Assembly: GCA_029688825.1 (NCBI GenBank)
Contig: JARUKX010000008.1
Span: 1-64,000, forward strand
Direction: 5' to 3'
Length of the DNA: 64,000 bases
Origin: Haloarculaceae archaeon H-GB1-1
GTDB taxonomy: Archaea; Halobacteriota; Halobacteria; Halobacteriales; Haloarculaceae
Each line of letters begins with the position of its first letter. The first letter of the stretch is position 1. The notes under the pieces were generated by a model. That model was not told the DNA's origin. It ran no database searches and worked only from the letters and a program-made list of their open reading frames with translations. Both the position numbers and the translations under genes were made by a program. Of this stretch, positions 29,832 through 39,150 are shown piece after piece.

Positions 29832-31076
29832 ATGACGGCTGGGGTTGTGGTAATTCTCGGCGTCCTCTGGGGGTACCTCGGGCTGATGCACCTCGCTGAC
29901 CGGCGAGGGCTGCTACCCGACTGGATTCGGGTCAGCGGCGTCTTCGTAAGCTTCAGAACGAAACGCGGCAAGCGCGTGCTCGGTCGACTGGCGACGTCGA
30001 AACGATTCTGGCGGCTCTGGGCCGGGAGTGGTCTCGTTCTGGCGTTGCTGTCGCTGGTCGGGACCTTCGTCGGTGGGGTCTGGCTGGCGACGCACGGGCT
30101 CACACTTCCTGGTTCGTTCGAACACACGGCCTTCTCGCCGGCGACACCGATGCCGCTCGTGGTTCCCGTCGTGTTCATCACCTCGACGGTCATCCACGAG
30201 ATGGGCCACGGCGTCCTCTGCAAGGTCGAAGACATCGAGATAACCGCCGTCGGACAGTCGTTCATCGCGTTCGTGCCGACGAGCGCCTTCGTCGAACAAG
30301 ACGGCGACAGCCGCGAAGCGGCCTCGTATACGGCCCGGATGCGGATGTTCGCCGCTGGCGTGACGAACAACTTCGCGCTCGCCGGCCTCGGCATCGTCGT
30401 CCTGATTCCGCTCGTCGCGTCGTTCACCGTCGTTCCCGGCGTGGCCGTGGGCGGGGTCGTGGCTGGCTCGCCGGCCGACCAGGCGTCGATCGAACGCGGG
30501 GACGTCATCGTCGCCGTCGACGGGGCGGCCGTTTCGGGGACCGAGGAGTTCCAGTCGGCACTCGCAGCGAGCGACGGGCAAACGCGCGTCACTGTCGCCG
30601 ACGGGGAGACGCACGTCGTTTCGCCGGGCTCGTCCGAGTCGGCTTCGCTTGGGGTGCAACCGTACGCCGCTGGGACGCACCTCGCTGCCCTCCGTTCGGG
30701 ATCGGTCGTCGACCGGACCGCGTACCTCCTCCAGGCACCGGTCGTCTCGCTCACGACCGACGCCTACGCGTTCAGCTTCGTCGGCTTCGACGCCGACTTC
30801 TACCGCACTGCGGGCCCGCTCTCGGGACTCGGAACGCTCCCGTTCGTCCTCGCGTCGCTCGCGTTCTGGACGGTATGGGTCAACGTCGTCTTCGCTGTCC
30901 TCAACTGCATTCCGTCGATTCCGCTGGACGGAGGTCACCTCCTTCGGGCGAGCAGTGGCGTCGTCGCCGAAACGGTCGGCGTGGAGAACGTACGCGGGTT
31001 CATGGTCGTCGCGACGCTTGCCGGAAGCCTGGTCACGCTCGCGACGTTCGGCGTCGGCCTCATCGGCATCGGCTGA
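29832..31076 (+). CDS. M50 (site-2-type) membrane metalloprotease with PDZ domain
   Basis: A 414-residue intramembrane protease. The catalytic zinc motif HEMGH (about residues 123-127, in VIHEMGHGVLCKVEDIEI) lies in a membrane helix. A PDZ domain follows (GSPADQASIERGDVIVAVDG, about 216-235), and the third metal ligand lies in IPSIPLDGGHLL near 362-373. About seven helices are predicted. Members cut membrane-anchored regulators or signal-peptide remnants. The first cytosolic loop is basic (RTKRGKRVLGR). The substrate is not encoded nearby in any recognisable form. Confidence 0.94.
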   Translation: MTAGVVVILGVLWGYLGLMHLADRRGLLPDWIRVSGVFVSFRTKRGKRVLGRLATSKRFWRLWAGSGLVLALLSLVGTFVGGVWLATHGLTLPGSFEHTAFSPATPMPLVVPVVFITSTVIHEMGHGVLCKVEDIEITAVGQSFIAFVPTSAFVEQDGDSREAASYTARMRMFAAGVTNNFALAGLGIVVLIPLVASFTVVPGVAVGGVVAGSPADQASIERGDVIVAVDGAAVSGTEEFQSALAASDGQTRVTVADGETHVVSPGSSESASLGVQPYAAGTHLAALRSGSVVDRTAYLLQAPVVSLTTDAYAFSFVGFDADFYRTAGPLSGLGTLPFVLASLAFWTVWVNVVFAVLNCIPSIPLDGGHLLRASSGVVAETVGVENVRGFMVVATLAGSLVTLATFGVGLIGIG

Positions 31077-31169
31077 TCGTCAGTGCAGACCGTGAGCATC
31101 CGGTCGAAGATCGGCATCGATAGCAGGAGTGGATGCTCGCTACCGGGGACGGTTCAGAGACCTGATTCG

Positions 31170-31337
31170 TTAGGTCGCCTGTGGGATATAGAAGAACGTC
31201 TGGTAGGCGGATACGCCTGTAATGACGACGCTGGAGGCGGCCAGGATGCCGGTCAGAACCGTCGAGACAGCGACGCGGGTCTTGGTCGTGAACGCTGCAT
31301 CTTCGGCCGTGTCGGAGAGTGATTCGGGGAGTTTCAT
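31170..31337 (-). CDS. Small single-TM protein, hypothetical
   Basis: A 55-residue protein: a polar N-terminus (MKLPESLSDTAEDAAFTTK) and one helix TVLTGILAASSVVITGVSAY, ending in FFYIPQAT. It starts at 31337; upstream in-frame starts at 31370 and 31403 would extend it by up to 22 residues. The frame has the acidic residue bias of the genome, but with no family match it may not be a gene. Confidence 0.45.
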   Translation of the reverse strand: MKLPESLSDTAEDAAFTTKTRVAVSTVLTGILAASSVVITGVSAYQTFFYIPQAT

Positions 31338-31519
31338 GTGTACCTTTCTCATGCGTTGCGGTGTCGACCACCGCATTATTGGATAATGATCATTGATTAT
31401 CAACTCTCTTCTAGTATTAATCTAATATAGGAAAAATAGCTATAATTGCTATTACGGCCGCATATAATGCCAGTGTCCACGGCTATCAGGGATATTCTCA
31501 CGCTCACCGGGACGGATTC
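31338..31519. other. AT-rich intergenic region with inverted repeats
   Basis: 182 bp of markedly AT-rich DNA. It contains the 10-bp palindrome AATGATCATT (31385-31394) and AATAGC/GCTATT arms around TATAATT (31435-31453). It lies between two small membrane-protein genes on the minus strand and may hold a regulated promoter. No longer gene is visible. Confidence 0.45.
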
Positions 31520-31753
31520 CTAATCGCGTCCCGGCGCGATTCCGAGTACAGCGACCCCGGTCAGTGCCAGAAGCCCGGCGTAACAGCGGTCCGCTGCCGC
31601 GCTCGCGCCGCCGACGAGCACTGCCGTGAGGACGGCGAGCCACCAGAATCCGGTCGGTAGCGAGCCGGTGCCGAGCAGGATGAGTCCGACTGCCAGCTCT
31701 CCCAGCACGACGATTGCGTCCGTCCTGACGATCTTGCGGTCGACGTCTCTCAC
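31520..31753 (-). CDS. Small two- or three-TM membrane protein
   Basis: A 77-residue hydrophobic protein using a GTG start at 31753. Helices include AIVVLGELAVGLILLGTG and FWWLAVLTAVLVGGASAA, with a third near the C-terminus (YAGLLALTGVAVLGIAP). The charged N-terminus (MRDVDRKIVRTD) is a plausible cytosolic end. No family recognised. Confidence 0.6.
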   Translation of the reverse strand: MRDVDRKIVRTDAIVVLGELAVGLILLGTGSLPTGFWWLAVLTAVLVGGASAAADRCYAGLLALTGVAVLGIAPGRD

Positions 31754-31833
31754 GGACTCCTCTCTTGCTATCTCGGCTCCATGCCGCTTTCGCGTTGGGG
31801 ACTGGCTGCAGAAACGGGCCGCCGCCGAGTCTG

Positions 31834-32160
31834 CTACTCGTCGGCGAGCAGTTCCTCGGCGACCGCTTCGGGGTCCAGAAGCTTCGGATCGATAGCGAGG
31901 TCGGCCTGGCCCTTCGCGAACTCCGGCAGGGAGTCTCGAGAGTAGACCACGACCTTGAGGTCGGGGTTGAGGTCCTTCGCCACGGCGATGGAGGTCGCCT
32001 GCTCGACCTCGGTCAGGACGTACGCGACGGCGTCGTGGATACCGGCCTCTTCGAGTGCGGGTCGGTTCCCGACGTCCACGCGCTCGACAGTCGTCAGTTC
32101 GGCGAGTGCGTCGCCGATGTCGTCTTCGTCCGTGCCGGCAACGATGACGTGTCCGGTCAT
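31834..32160 (-). CDS. DUF7126-like Rossmann-type protein of the pyrG-guaA operon
   Basis: A 108-residue acidic protein with the start of a nucleotide-binding-like fold: [19 protein letters not shown] is similar in layout to TrkA-N domains, although the Gly pattern is incomplete. Further segments are [22 protein letters not shown] and [12 protein letters not shown]. The ATG overlaps the guaAb stop by 4 nt (ATGA), so the two are translationally coupled. Consistent linkage to GMP synthase in haloarchaea (recalled as DUF7126) suggests a role in nucleotide regulation, which is unproven. Confidence 0.82.
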   Translation of the reverse strand: MTGHVIVAGTDEDDIGDALAELTTVERVDVGNRPALEEAGIHDAVAYVLTEVEQATSIAVAKDLNPDLKVVVYSRDSLPEFAKGQADLAIDPKLLDPEAVAEELLADE

Positions 32161-33074
32161 TCGTACTCGATGGTGGCCGGCGGTTTGTGGGTCACGTCGT
32201 AGACGACGCGGGCGACGTTCTCGTGTGCGCCGGTGATGCGCGACTGGATGCGCTGGAGCGTCTCCCAGTCGATCTCCTGGGCGCGGGCGGTCATCCCATC
32301 ACGCGATTCGACGGAGCGGACGGAGACGACCCAGCCGTGAACACGGTTGTCGCCCTTGACGCCCGTGGCCTTCCCGATGACGGCGGCGAGGGCCTGCCAC
32401 GGCTCGTACTCCTCCAGTTCCTCCTCGACGACGTGATTGGCTTCCCGCGCGACGTCGAGTTTCTCGTCGGTGATCTCGCCGATGATGCGGACGGCGAGTC
32501 CAGGACCGGGGAACGGCATCCGCTCGGAGATGATCTCCTCGAGGTCGAGGTCGCGGGCGACCTCGCGGACCTCGTCCTTGTAGAGGTCCTTCATCGGCTC
32601 GACGATGCCCTCGAAGTCGACGACGTCTGGGAGGCCCCCGACGTTGTGGTGGGACTTGATGGTGCCCTCGCTCTCGATGCGGTCGGGGTAGATGGTCCCC
32701 TGGACGAGGTAGTCTGCGTCGACTTCTTTCGCGACGGTCTCGAACTCCCGGATGAACTGCTCGCCGATGATGTGGCGCTTCTCCTCGGGGTCCGTGACGC
32801 CCTCCAGCGCGTCGAGGAAGCGGTCCTTCGCCTCGACGATGCGGAGACTGTCCATGTAGTCGAACGTCTCGCGGATCTGCTCGGTCTCGCCCTTGCGCAT
32901 CAGGCCGGTGTCGACGTACACGGGGGTGAGCTGGTCGCCGATGGCCTCGTAGGCCAGCGCCGCGGCGGTCGAGGAGTCGACGCCCCCGGAGAGTGCGATG
33001 ATGGCGTGTCCGTCGCCGATCTGTTCGGTAATCGATTCCTTCGCGTCGGTGATGAATTCGTCTACGTTGACCAT
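32157..33074 (-). CDS. guaAb: GMP synthase (glutamine-hydrolysing) ATP-pyrophosphatase subunit
   Basis: A 305-residue subunit that adenylates XMP and aminates it to GMP. The PP-loop [10 protein letters not shown] is near residues 26-35, and a GMP-synthase C-terminal dimerisation domain follows ([28 protein letters not shown] at the end contains the conserved KPPATIEYE tail). Archaea split this enzyme from the glutaminase subunit (GuaAa), which is not in the window. Start 33074 overlaps the pyrG stop by one base (TGATG), so expression is coupled. The longer frame upstream is antisense-like extension into pyrG. Confidence 0.95.
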   Translation of the reverse strand: MVNVDEFITDAKESITEQIGDGHAIIALSGGVDSSTAAALAYEAIGDQLTPVYVDTGLMRKGETEQIRETFDYMDSLRIVEAKDRFLDALEGVTDPEEKRHIIGEQFIREFETVAKEVDADYLVQGTIYPDRIESEGTIKSHHNVGGLPDVVDFEGIVEPMKDLYKDEVREVARDLDLEEIISERMPFPGPGLAVRIIGEITDEKLDVAREANHVVEEELEEYEPWQALAAVIGKATGVKGDNRVHGWVVSVRSVESRDGMTARAQEIDWETLQRIQSRITGAHENVARVVYDVTHKPPATIEYE

Positions 33075-34726
33075 CAGGCTTCGACCTCCTCGGAGTCGCT
33101 CGCTTCGTCCTCGCCCACGACGGCCTCGACGAGGCCGACGAACGGCGGGCTGGCCCGACCGGGTCGCGAGCGGAACTCGGGATGGAACTGCGTCCCGAGG
33201 AAGTAGGGGTGGTCGGGGAGTTCGACGATCTCCATGCGGTTGTTCGACCGGCCGGAGAAGACCAGGCCGGCGTCTTCCAGTTCCTCGATGTACTCTGGGT
33301 TCACTTCGTAGCGGTGGCGGTGGCGCTCGGTGCAGGAGGTTGCACCGTACACTCGGTTCGCGAGCGTGCCCTCGGCGATGTTCGTCTCGTGGGCACCGAG
33401 GCGCATCGTCCCGCCCATATCCTCGACCTCGTACTGCTCTGGGAGGATGTCGATGACGGGATAGGACGTGTCTGGGTCGATCTCGGCGGAGTTGGCGTCC
33501 TCGTGGCCGAGGACGTTCCGTGCGTACTCGACGACGGCCATCTGGAAGCCCAGACACAGTCCGAGATACGGGACGTCGTTCTCGCGGGCGTAGCGGACGG
33601 CCTCGATCTTCCCTTCGGTGCCCCGAGAGCCGAAGCCGCCGGGGACGACGATGGCGTCCATCCCGTCGAGTTCGCCGTCGTGACCGTCGACGAGGTCCTC
33701 GGAGTGGACCCACTCGGCGTTGACTTTCACACCGGCCTCCAGTCCCGCGTGCTTGAGCGATTCGTGGATGGAGATGTAGGCGTCTTCGAGTCCGTACTTG
33801 CCGACGAGCGCGACGTCGATCTCGCCCGTCTGCTCGCGGGTGACGAGTTCTCGCCAGCTGTTGTCGCGCTCGCGTTTCGGGAGCGCGCGGCTGTAGAGGC
33901 CGAGCTGGTCCATGACGTACTCGTCGAGCCCTTCCTCCTCGACCATCAGCGGGACGTGGTAGATGTCGTCGACGTCGGGGTTGGAGAAGACTGCTTTCGT
34001 CGGGACGTCGCAGAAGAGCGCGATCTTCTCCTTCGTCTTCGCGTCGAGCTTGTCCGTACTGCGGCCGACGAGCACGTCCGGCTGGAGCCCGATGGAGCGG
34101 AGTTCCTTCACGGAGTGCTGGGTCGGCTTCGTCTTCTGCTCGCCGTTCTTCGAGTAGGGGACGAGCGTGACGTGGACGAACAGGATGTCGTCCTCGGACT
34201 CCTCGTGGGCGAACTGGCGCAGCGCCTCCAGATACGGCATCCCCTCGATGTCGCCGATGGTCCCCCCGACCTCGACGATGCAGACGTCGTTGCCGTCCGC
34301 GGCCTCGCGGATGCGGCGCTTGATGTCGTCCGTGATGTGCGGGATGATCTGGACGGTCTTGCCCAGGTAGTCGCCGGAGCGTTCCTTCTCGATGACGTTC
34401 TGGTAGACCTTCCCCGTCGTGACGTTGTGGTCGGAGGTCATGTCCACGTCGAGGAAGCGTTCGTAGTTCCCCAGGTCCAGGTCCACTTCGCCCCCGTCCT
34501 TCAGGACGTAGACTTCGCCGTGCTGGTACGGATTCATGGTCCCGGCGTCGACGTTCAGATAAGGGTCTATCTTGACCGCAGTCACGTCGAAGCCGGCGTT
34601 AGCCAGCAGGCGACCCGTACTCGCCGCCGTGATACCCTTCCCGAGTCCGGACATCACGCCGCCGGTTACGAAAATGAACTTGTTACCCAGAGTCGGGTCG
34701 TAATCAGTCTCTGGTTCCGTCGGCAT
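33074..34726 (-). CDS. pyrG: CTP synthase
   Basis: A 550-residue enzyme that converts UTP to CTP with ATP and glutamine. The synthetase domain begins [20 protein letters not shown]. The class I glutaminase domain holds LGLCLGFQ (nucleophile Cys near residue 394) and the HPE of [13 protein letters not shown] near the C-terminus. First gene of the operon pyrG-guaAb-DUF7126, all overlapping by 1-4 nt, linking pyrimidine and purine triphosphate supply. Confidence 0.97.
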   Translation of the reverse strand: MPTEPETDYDPTLGNKFIFVTGGVMSGLGKGITAASTGRLLANAGFDVTAVKIDPYLNVDAGTMNPYQHGEVYVLKDGGEVDLDLGNYERFLDVDMTSDHNVTTGKVYQNVIEKERSGDYLGKTVQIIPHITDDIKRRIREAADGNDVCIVEVGGTIGDIEGMPYLEALRQFAHEESEDDILFVHVTLVPYSKNGEQKTKPTQHSVKELRSIGLQPDVLVGRSTDKLDAKTKEKIALFCDVPTKAVFSNPDVDDIYHVPLMVEEEGLDEYVMDQLGLYSRALPKRERDNSWRELVTREQTGEIDVALVGKYGLEDAYISIHESLKHAGLEAGVKVNAEWVHSEDLVDGHDGELDGMDAIVVPGGFGSRGTEGKIEAVRYARENDVPYLGLCLGFQMAVVEYARNVLGHEDANSAEIDPDTSYPVIDILPEQYEVEDMGGTMRLGAHETNIAEGTLANRVYGATSCTERHRHRYEVNPEYIEELEDAGLVFSGRSNNRMEIVELPDHPYFLGTQFHPEFRSRPGRASPPFVGLVEAVVGEDEASDSEEVEA

Positions 34727-34798
34727 ACTGACCGTCGCTTCCGGTGGTTCAAAACCGTTTCGGGAACGCCGCTCCGTGCGGTGCTCTCTCGTGGCAAA

Positions 34799-35632
34799 TC
34801 AGGCGAGAGAAGGACGATACCGTCGCCACAGCACGCCGAGCCCGTACTCCAGTGCCGCGAAGACGAGCGCGATTCCGAGGGGGACGAACCAGGCCAGCAG
34901 GTACAGGGCGTGCGGGTCCGCTGGCGTCGGGGCCTGCTGTGCGTGGACCGTCGTCACGAAGACGAACGCGACGAGCGCCGTCGGAGAGAGCAGGCCCGCC
35001 CGCAAGAGGAGGAACACGGGCACTCCAGCGAGGAGCAGGCCGCCCAGAAGCCCCCACGCGACGCCGAGTGGGTCGTCCGCGAGTCCGAGATTCCAGGCGA
35101 AGACGACGTTCGCCACGGAGTGGAGGGCCCCGAGGACGACGGCCACGGCGAGCGCTCGCCGCTGGTCCATCGGCTCGTTCAGCCAGGGTACGGGTCTGGA
35201 CGGCGGCACGACGTCACCCGAGCGGCGGGCCACGACCTCCCAGCACCCGACCAGGAGTGCGCCGACCGTCCAGACGTACCACGCGGCGGCGTACTTCACC
35301 AGGTGCAGCCCGTCCTCGACGATGGTGTGCCCGCCGAGCTGTGAGAACGTCGCGTGCGGCGGCGTCACCTCGGCGTAGAACGCGCTTCCGCCGAGGAGCG
35401 CGACGAGCACGAGCGGAACGACGAGCCGATACCGCAACGCGAACCAGACGGGGACTGCGCCGAGGACGACCAGGCCGCCGTAGCGCCACAGGATCATGAA
35501 CGGCGGGTACGCACCCGGTCCGACGTCGTATCCGTAGTGGAGGTTCGTGCCGACGACGACGGCCGCGTGGACGATGCCGACCGTCAGGGCGACGACGGCG
35601 CTGACCGGGGCACGCCGGAGCGAAGGGACCAT
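34799..35632 (-). CDS. Seven- to eight-TM membrane protein, hypothetical
   Basis: A 277-residue polytopic membrane protein. Helices include SAVVALTVGIVHAAVVVGT, the segment GGLVVLGAVPVWFAL, and VVLGALHSVANVVFAWNLGL. The start MVPSLRRAPV at 35632 is preferred to an ATG eight codons upstream. No conserved catalytic motif; it does not match a family I can name. It lies 72 bp upstream of pyrG on the same strand. Confidence 0.72.
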   Translation of the reverse strand: MVPSLRRAPVSAVVALTVGIVHAAVVVGTNLHYGYDVGPGAYPPFMILWRYGGLVVLGAVPVWFALRYRLVVPLVLVALLGGSAFYAEVTPPHATFSQLGGHTIVEDGLHLVKYAAAWYVWTVGALLVGCWEVVARRSGDVVPPSRPVPWLNEPMDQRRALAVAVVLGALHSVANVVFAWNLGLADDPLGVAWGLLGGLLLAGVPVFLLLRAGLLSPTALVAFVFVTTVHAQQAPTPADPHALYLLAWFVPLGIALVFAALEYGLGVLWRRYRPSLA

Positions 35633-35710
35633 ACACGTACTTCTCCGGAGCGCCACAAATCACCCACGGACGTGCGTACCCTTATCGAAGACCGCGGCCA
35701 CATCTGAGGT

Positions 35711-37009
35711 ATGGCGACGCTGGACGATTCCGTATCCATCGGTGGGGTAGCGCTCCCGAACCGGCTCTACCGGGCCCCGCTGTTGGAGTGTGCCGGAACA
35801 GGTTCGGACGCGCCGGAGCGACTCCGCGCGGCGCTCGAACCAACTGCCGCATCCGGTGTCGGCCTCGTCTTCCAGGGTGCGACGATTGTCTCCGAGCGCG
35901 GCGGCTGCGCCGCGCCGAACATGACGCGCTTTCACGACTCCGAATTCGTCGCGCGATGTGCTCGCGTGCCCGATGCCGTCCACGACCACGGCGGGCGCGT
36001 CTTCGTCCAGTTGGCCCACGGCGGCCTCCGAAGCCTGGAGGTCTGGCACGCTGCGTACCGCGAGCGAAACCCCGGTCTGGTCCAGCCTGCGGTCTCGCGG
36101 CCACCGTGGCAACTACGCCTGCTCGACCGCCTCGGCGTCATCGACCTCTCGCCGTCGGTCCTCTCTACCGACGGGGTGTACGACCTCGCGGCGTCGTTCG
36201 GACGCGCTGCCGCGTACGCCGTCGACGCCGGCTACGACGGCATCCACCTCTCGGGCGCGAACATGAGCCTGATACAGCAGTTCCTGTCGCCGCTGTACAA
36301 CCGTCGCACGGACGAGTTCGCCGACAGCGTTCGGTTTCTCGAGATCGTCCACGACGCGATTCGCGACCGCGCCGGCGACGTGCCGCTCGTGACGAAGGTT
36401 CCGGCCGAGACCGCCGCACCGCGGTTCGTCCGTCGCCACCTCTCGTTCGAGGACGGGGTCGAGATAGCCGAACGGCTGGCAGCCATCGGGTTCGACGCCC
36501 TCGTCCCCGTCGAGGTATCGCCGTTCTGGGACATGAGCGTCGTCAGGGGTGCGTACCCGGAGCGCGCCTGGAACGCGGCCGACCTCCGGTCGAATCTCGA
36601 TGCCGCGTTCGGAAGTGCTCGCAACGCGCGGGTGGTCGCGCTCCTCAATCGCCTCCAGAGCCGCCGATTCGAGCGAGAGCCTGGCTGGAACGCCGACTTC
36701 TGTCGCGCCGTGCGCGAGCGCGTGGACGTTCCAGTCCTGTGTGAGGGCGGCGTCCGCGAACGCGCGACCTGCGACGCTCTACTGGGCGGCGACGACCCGG
36801 CCTGCGACCTCGTCGGAATGGCGCGCCCCTTCTACGCCGAACCGCGACTCGGTGCGCGCCTCCTCGACGCCGCCGACCGCCGGGCGCTGTGTGAGAGCTG
36901 TAACAACTGCACGGTGCCGCAGGTCGCCGGCGAACCGGGGCGGTGTCGGACGCCGCCGGTCGTCCGCGAGCGCGCTCGGCTCGAACGCGAGGGCGAATAC
37001 GACAGCTGA
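35711..37009 (+). CDS. NADH:flavin oxidoreductase / Old Yellow Enzyme family
   Basis: A 432-residue FMN-dependent TIM-barrel oxidoreductase. Family signs include VFQGATIVSERGG near the start, FVQLAHGGLRS (about residue 97-107), the His-equivalent region HLSGANMSLIQQFLSPLYNRRTDEF (about 178-202) and VLCEGGVR near 344. The C-terminus carries CESCNNCTVPQ (about 397-407), an extra cysteine cluster that could bind an iron-sulphur centre as in 2,4-dienoyl-CoA-reductase-like members. There is no second flavin domain, so the cluster is either a relic or an electron entry point. Confidence 0.88.
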   Translation: MATLDDSVSIGGVALPNRLYRAPLLECAGTGSDAPERLRAALEPTAASGVGLVFQGATIVSERGGCAAPNMTRFHDSEFVARCARVPDAVHDHGGRVFVQLAHGGLRSLEVWHAAYRERNPGLVQPAVSRPPWQLRLLDRLGVIDLSPSVLSTDGVYDLAASFGRAAAYAVDAGYDGIHLSGANMSLIQQFLSPLYNRRTDEFADSVRFLEIVHDAIRDRAGDVPLVTKVPAETAAPRFVRRHLSFEDGVEIAERLAAIGFDALVPVEVSPFWDMSVVRGAYPERAWNAADLRSNLDAAFGSARNARVVALLNRLQSRRFEREPGWNADFCRAVRERVDVPVLCEGGVRERATCDALLGGDDPACDLVGMARPFYAEPRLGARLLDAADRRALCESCNNCTVPQVAGEPGRCRTPPVVRERARLEREGEYDS

Positions 37010-37015
37010 GGGGGT

Positions 37016-37609
37016 TCAGCCGAGATGCGTCGCGAGAAAGGCCGCCACCAGCGACCCGACCTTCGCGCCCTGGCCGACGTAGTGGTGGTCGGCGGGCAGT
37101 CCCTCGACTGCCAGCCCGAGGGCCCGCGCTCGCTGGACGACCGGCTCCCAGTCGACCGTCTCGTCCCGCTCGCCGTAGACGACCTGAGTCGGAACCTCGA
37201 TGCGGTCCAGCGCAGCGACGACGTCTGCGTCGTCGACGACGCGGGCACCGGGAGACAGGACGGACACCGCGCGAAGGTCTCGGCTCTCGCTCGCCGCCAC
37301 CAGCGCGACGCTCGCGCCGAAGCTGTAGCCGAACAGCCCGATGGCGTCGTAGCGGTCCCGCGCCCAGCCGATGGCGTCGAGCGCGTCGGTCCGCTCGCCA
37401 CGTCCCTCGTCCCACGGGCCGTAATCGAAACGGAGACAGGCGATGCCGCGCTCGCCAAGTGCCTCCCCGACCGCCGTGAGTCGGGAATCTGAGCGGTTGC
37501 CCCCGAACTGGGGATGCGGTGGACACGCGACGACGACGCTGTCCGCGTCGCCGTCGTCGAGCGTGGCGACAACCTTGCGGGCTCCGGGGACGACGACGCG
37601 CTCGCTCAT
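37016..37609 (-). CDS. Alpha/beta hydrolase, dienelactone-hydrolase-like
   Basis: A 197-residue hydrolase with the nucleophile elbow GYSFGAS (Ser near residue 96) and a C-terminal catalytic His in ADHHYVGQG (about 173-181). Asp is likely supplied by the GERDETVDWEPV region. It is short and lacks a cap. The start codon overlaps the stop of the AMP-binding gene upstream (ATGA), so the two form an operon, perhaps handling an acyl or CoA ester. Confidence 0.88.
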   Translation of the reverse strand: MSERVVVPGARKVVATLDDGDADSVVVACPPHPQFGGNRSDSRLTAVGEALGERGIACLRFDYGPWDEGRGERTDALDAIGWARDRYDAIGLFGYSFGASVALVAASESRDLRAVSVLSPGARVVDDADVVAALDRIEVPTQVVYGERDETVDWEPVVQRARALGLAVEGLPADHHYVGQGAKVGSLVAAFLATHLG

Positions 37610-38250
37610 TCGCTGTCCTCCAGCACGACGGTCGCACCCACGCTGAGCGGGGCCAGCAGACAGTCGACCAGGACGTCCGGAGTCGCCAGCGATCCGTCGA
37701 TATGCTGTTCGGACGACGCGGTAAGCCCCCGTTCGTCGACGGCCGTCTCCATCCTCGCGAGCAGGTCCGCGTGCGTGAACGTCTCGTCGCCGGTCCGCAG
37801 CGCGACCGCGTCGGCTTCGACCACGTCCGGCGGGGCGGTCGGGTTCTCACTCCAGACCTCGCGCTCGAAGTGGACAACAGTCGCCGCGTCCGGTTCGTCA
37901 CCGTAGGCCAGCACCGTACACCCCGGTTCGGCGTCGAACTCCGTCACGCGATCCGTCGGCACCAGGAGCGCCTTCGCGTCGACCGTACCGCTGGCAACGA
38001 AGCGAACGGGCGCACCCAGCAACATTGCGCCGAAGAAGCCTGTCACGACCGGTGGCGTCGGGTCACCCTCCGGCAGGGCGACGGCCACCTCGGCACCACC
38101 GCGGACGCCGTAGTGCCGGAGGAGATTCCCCGCCTTCCAGGCGTTGGTACACAGCTTCGCGTAGCTGTACGACCCCGCTCGCGACGCTCGCCGGAGTGCG
38201 ATGTCTTCCGAGCGCCGGTCGCGGGCGACGAGGTCGCCGAGTACGTCCAT
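37606..38250 (-). CDS. Truncated AMP-binding (acyl-CoA synthetase-like) protein
   Basis: A 214-residue protein resembling the N-terminal subdomain of adenylate-forming enzymes. Features are SYSYAKLCTNAWKAGNLLRHYG (the Tyr-rich N-terminal helix), VAVALPEGDPTPPVVTGFFGAMLLGAP and a second segment ALRTGDETFTHADLLA that looks like a repeat of the adenylation entry motif. The ATP-binding signature SGTTG-PKG and the A5-A10 motifs are absent, so it cannot be a complete ligase. Similar short proteins may exist in haloarchaea as stand-alone regulators, or this is a decayed gene; the frame is intact and coupled to the hydrolase by a 4-nt overlap. Confidence 0.75.
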   Translation of the reverse strand: MDVLGDLVARDRRSEDIALRRASRAGSYSYAKLCTNAWKAGNLLRHYGVRGGAEVAVALPEGDPTPPVVTGFFGAMLLGAPVRFVASGTVDAKALLVPTDRVTEFDAEPGCTVLAYGDEPDAATVVHFEREVWSENPTAPPDVVEADAVALRTGDETFTHADLLARMETAVDERGLTASSEQHIDGSLATPDVLVDCLLAPLSVGATVVLEDSE

Positions 38251-38297
38251 GCCGGCGGTTGGTCGCCACCGGGCAAAAGTGATGGCGATGGTGGTGT

Positions 38298-38891
38298 CTA
38301 TCGCTCGAAGACGATTCCGTAGTGGTACGGCGGGAGGTCGACCGTCTCGGCGACGGCGAAGTCGGTCCCTTCCCGAACCGCGCGCTTCGTCTCGTCGGGC
38401 GTCATCCGGAGGTCCGTCGGTGGTCCTCGCGACTCTCCAGCGACGGTGGTCTCCTCCCGGGGCCTGTCGTGCCAGTTCACGACGACGAGCCGCCCTCCCG
38501 GTCGCAGTGCCTCGAACGCTTCTCGAACGAAGCTCCCCACGTCCGCGACGCCGTGGAACGTGTTCGCGATCAGGACGACGTCGACGGGTTCGGGAAGCGC
38601 CGTCGAAAGCGACCGCGCGTCCTCGTGGACGGGCTCGACGTTCTCGATCCCCTGCATCTCCGCGAGCCGGGTCAGTTCGGTTAGCAACTCCTCGTCGAGG
38701 TCGAGCGCGTAGACCGGCGCAGGGTCGGTGATTCGAGCCACGGGCAGCGTGAAGTACCCGTTCCCGCTGCCGACCTCCACGACGGCGTCCCCGCCGCCGA
38801 TTCCGAGCCGTCGGATCGTCGCACCCGGCGTCGGCCAGAGCCGGCCCCACCAGTCCCAGTCCGGCTGGCGCGTGTTCCGAAATCGGTCCAT
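38298..38891 (-). CDS. Class I SAM-dependent methyltransferase
   Basis: A 197-residue methyltransferase. The SAM motif VVEVGSGNGYFTLPVA lies near residues 36-51. Acidic motif II is in YALDLDEELLTEL, and motif III in VDVVLIANTFHGV. The acceptor is unknown; the N-terminal PDWDWWGRLWPTP suggests a hydrophobic substrate or protein contact. It precedes the truncated ligase and hydrolase on the same strand with a 47-bp gap. Confidence 0.9.
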   Translation of the reverse strand: MDRFRNTRQPDWDWWGRLWPTPGATIRRLGIGGGDAVVEVGSGNGYFTLPVARITDPAPVYALDLDEELLTELTRLAEMQGIENVEPVHEDARSLSTALPEPVDVVLIANTFHGVADVGSFVREAFEALRPGGRLVVVNWHDRPREETTVAGESRGPPTDLRMTPDETKRAVREGTDFAVAETVDLPPYHYGIVFER

Positions 38892-38970
38892 ACCGAGACT
38901 CTGCGGGGCCACGTGAAAAGGATGTGGCCGCGCACCCGGCGTCCCGTCGAAGGGCCGCCGAAGGGAGATT

Positions 38971-39074
38971 GAGGCGGAAGCGGTGCGGTGCGGAAGCGGT
39001 AGCTGTGCGGCGGCTGTTGCTGTGCAGTGGCGGTGGCTGTGGCGGTAGCGGTGCGGAGGCTGTAGCGGTGCGGA
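38971..39074. repeat. Imperfect GCGGTAGCGG-type repeat
   Basis: A run of GGCGG, GCGGTGCGG and TGTAGCGG units. The clearest copies are GTAGCGGTGCGGA at 39045-39057 and 39062-39074, 17 bp apart. Low-complexity expansion in an intergenic area; possible replication slippage. Confidence 0.6.
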
Positions 39075-39094
39075 CGCCACCAGAACAGTGTACT

Positions 39095-39120
39095 GCGAGC
39101 GCGCCGAAGGCGCGACTCGC
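39095..39120. other. GC-rich inverted repeat near the dnaJ 3' end
   Basis: GCGAG-CGCGCC-GAA-GGCGCG-A-CTCGC forms an 11-bp stem with one bulged A. A T-rich sequence follows on the plus strand. No plus-strand gene ends here, so its role is unclear. Confidence 0.45.
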
Positions 39121-39150
39121 GGCCTTTTTCCCCACGTTTTTGCGACGAGC

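Noticed and set aside
33182-35344. Plus-strand frame of 720 codons over pyrG
   Set aside because: Antisense shadow of pyrG and of the next membrane-protein gene; composition is Val/Asp/Arg rich with no motif.
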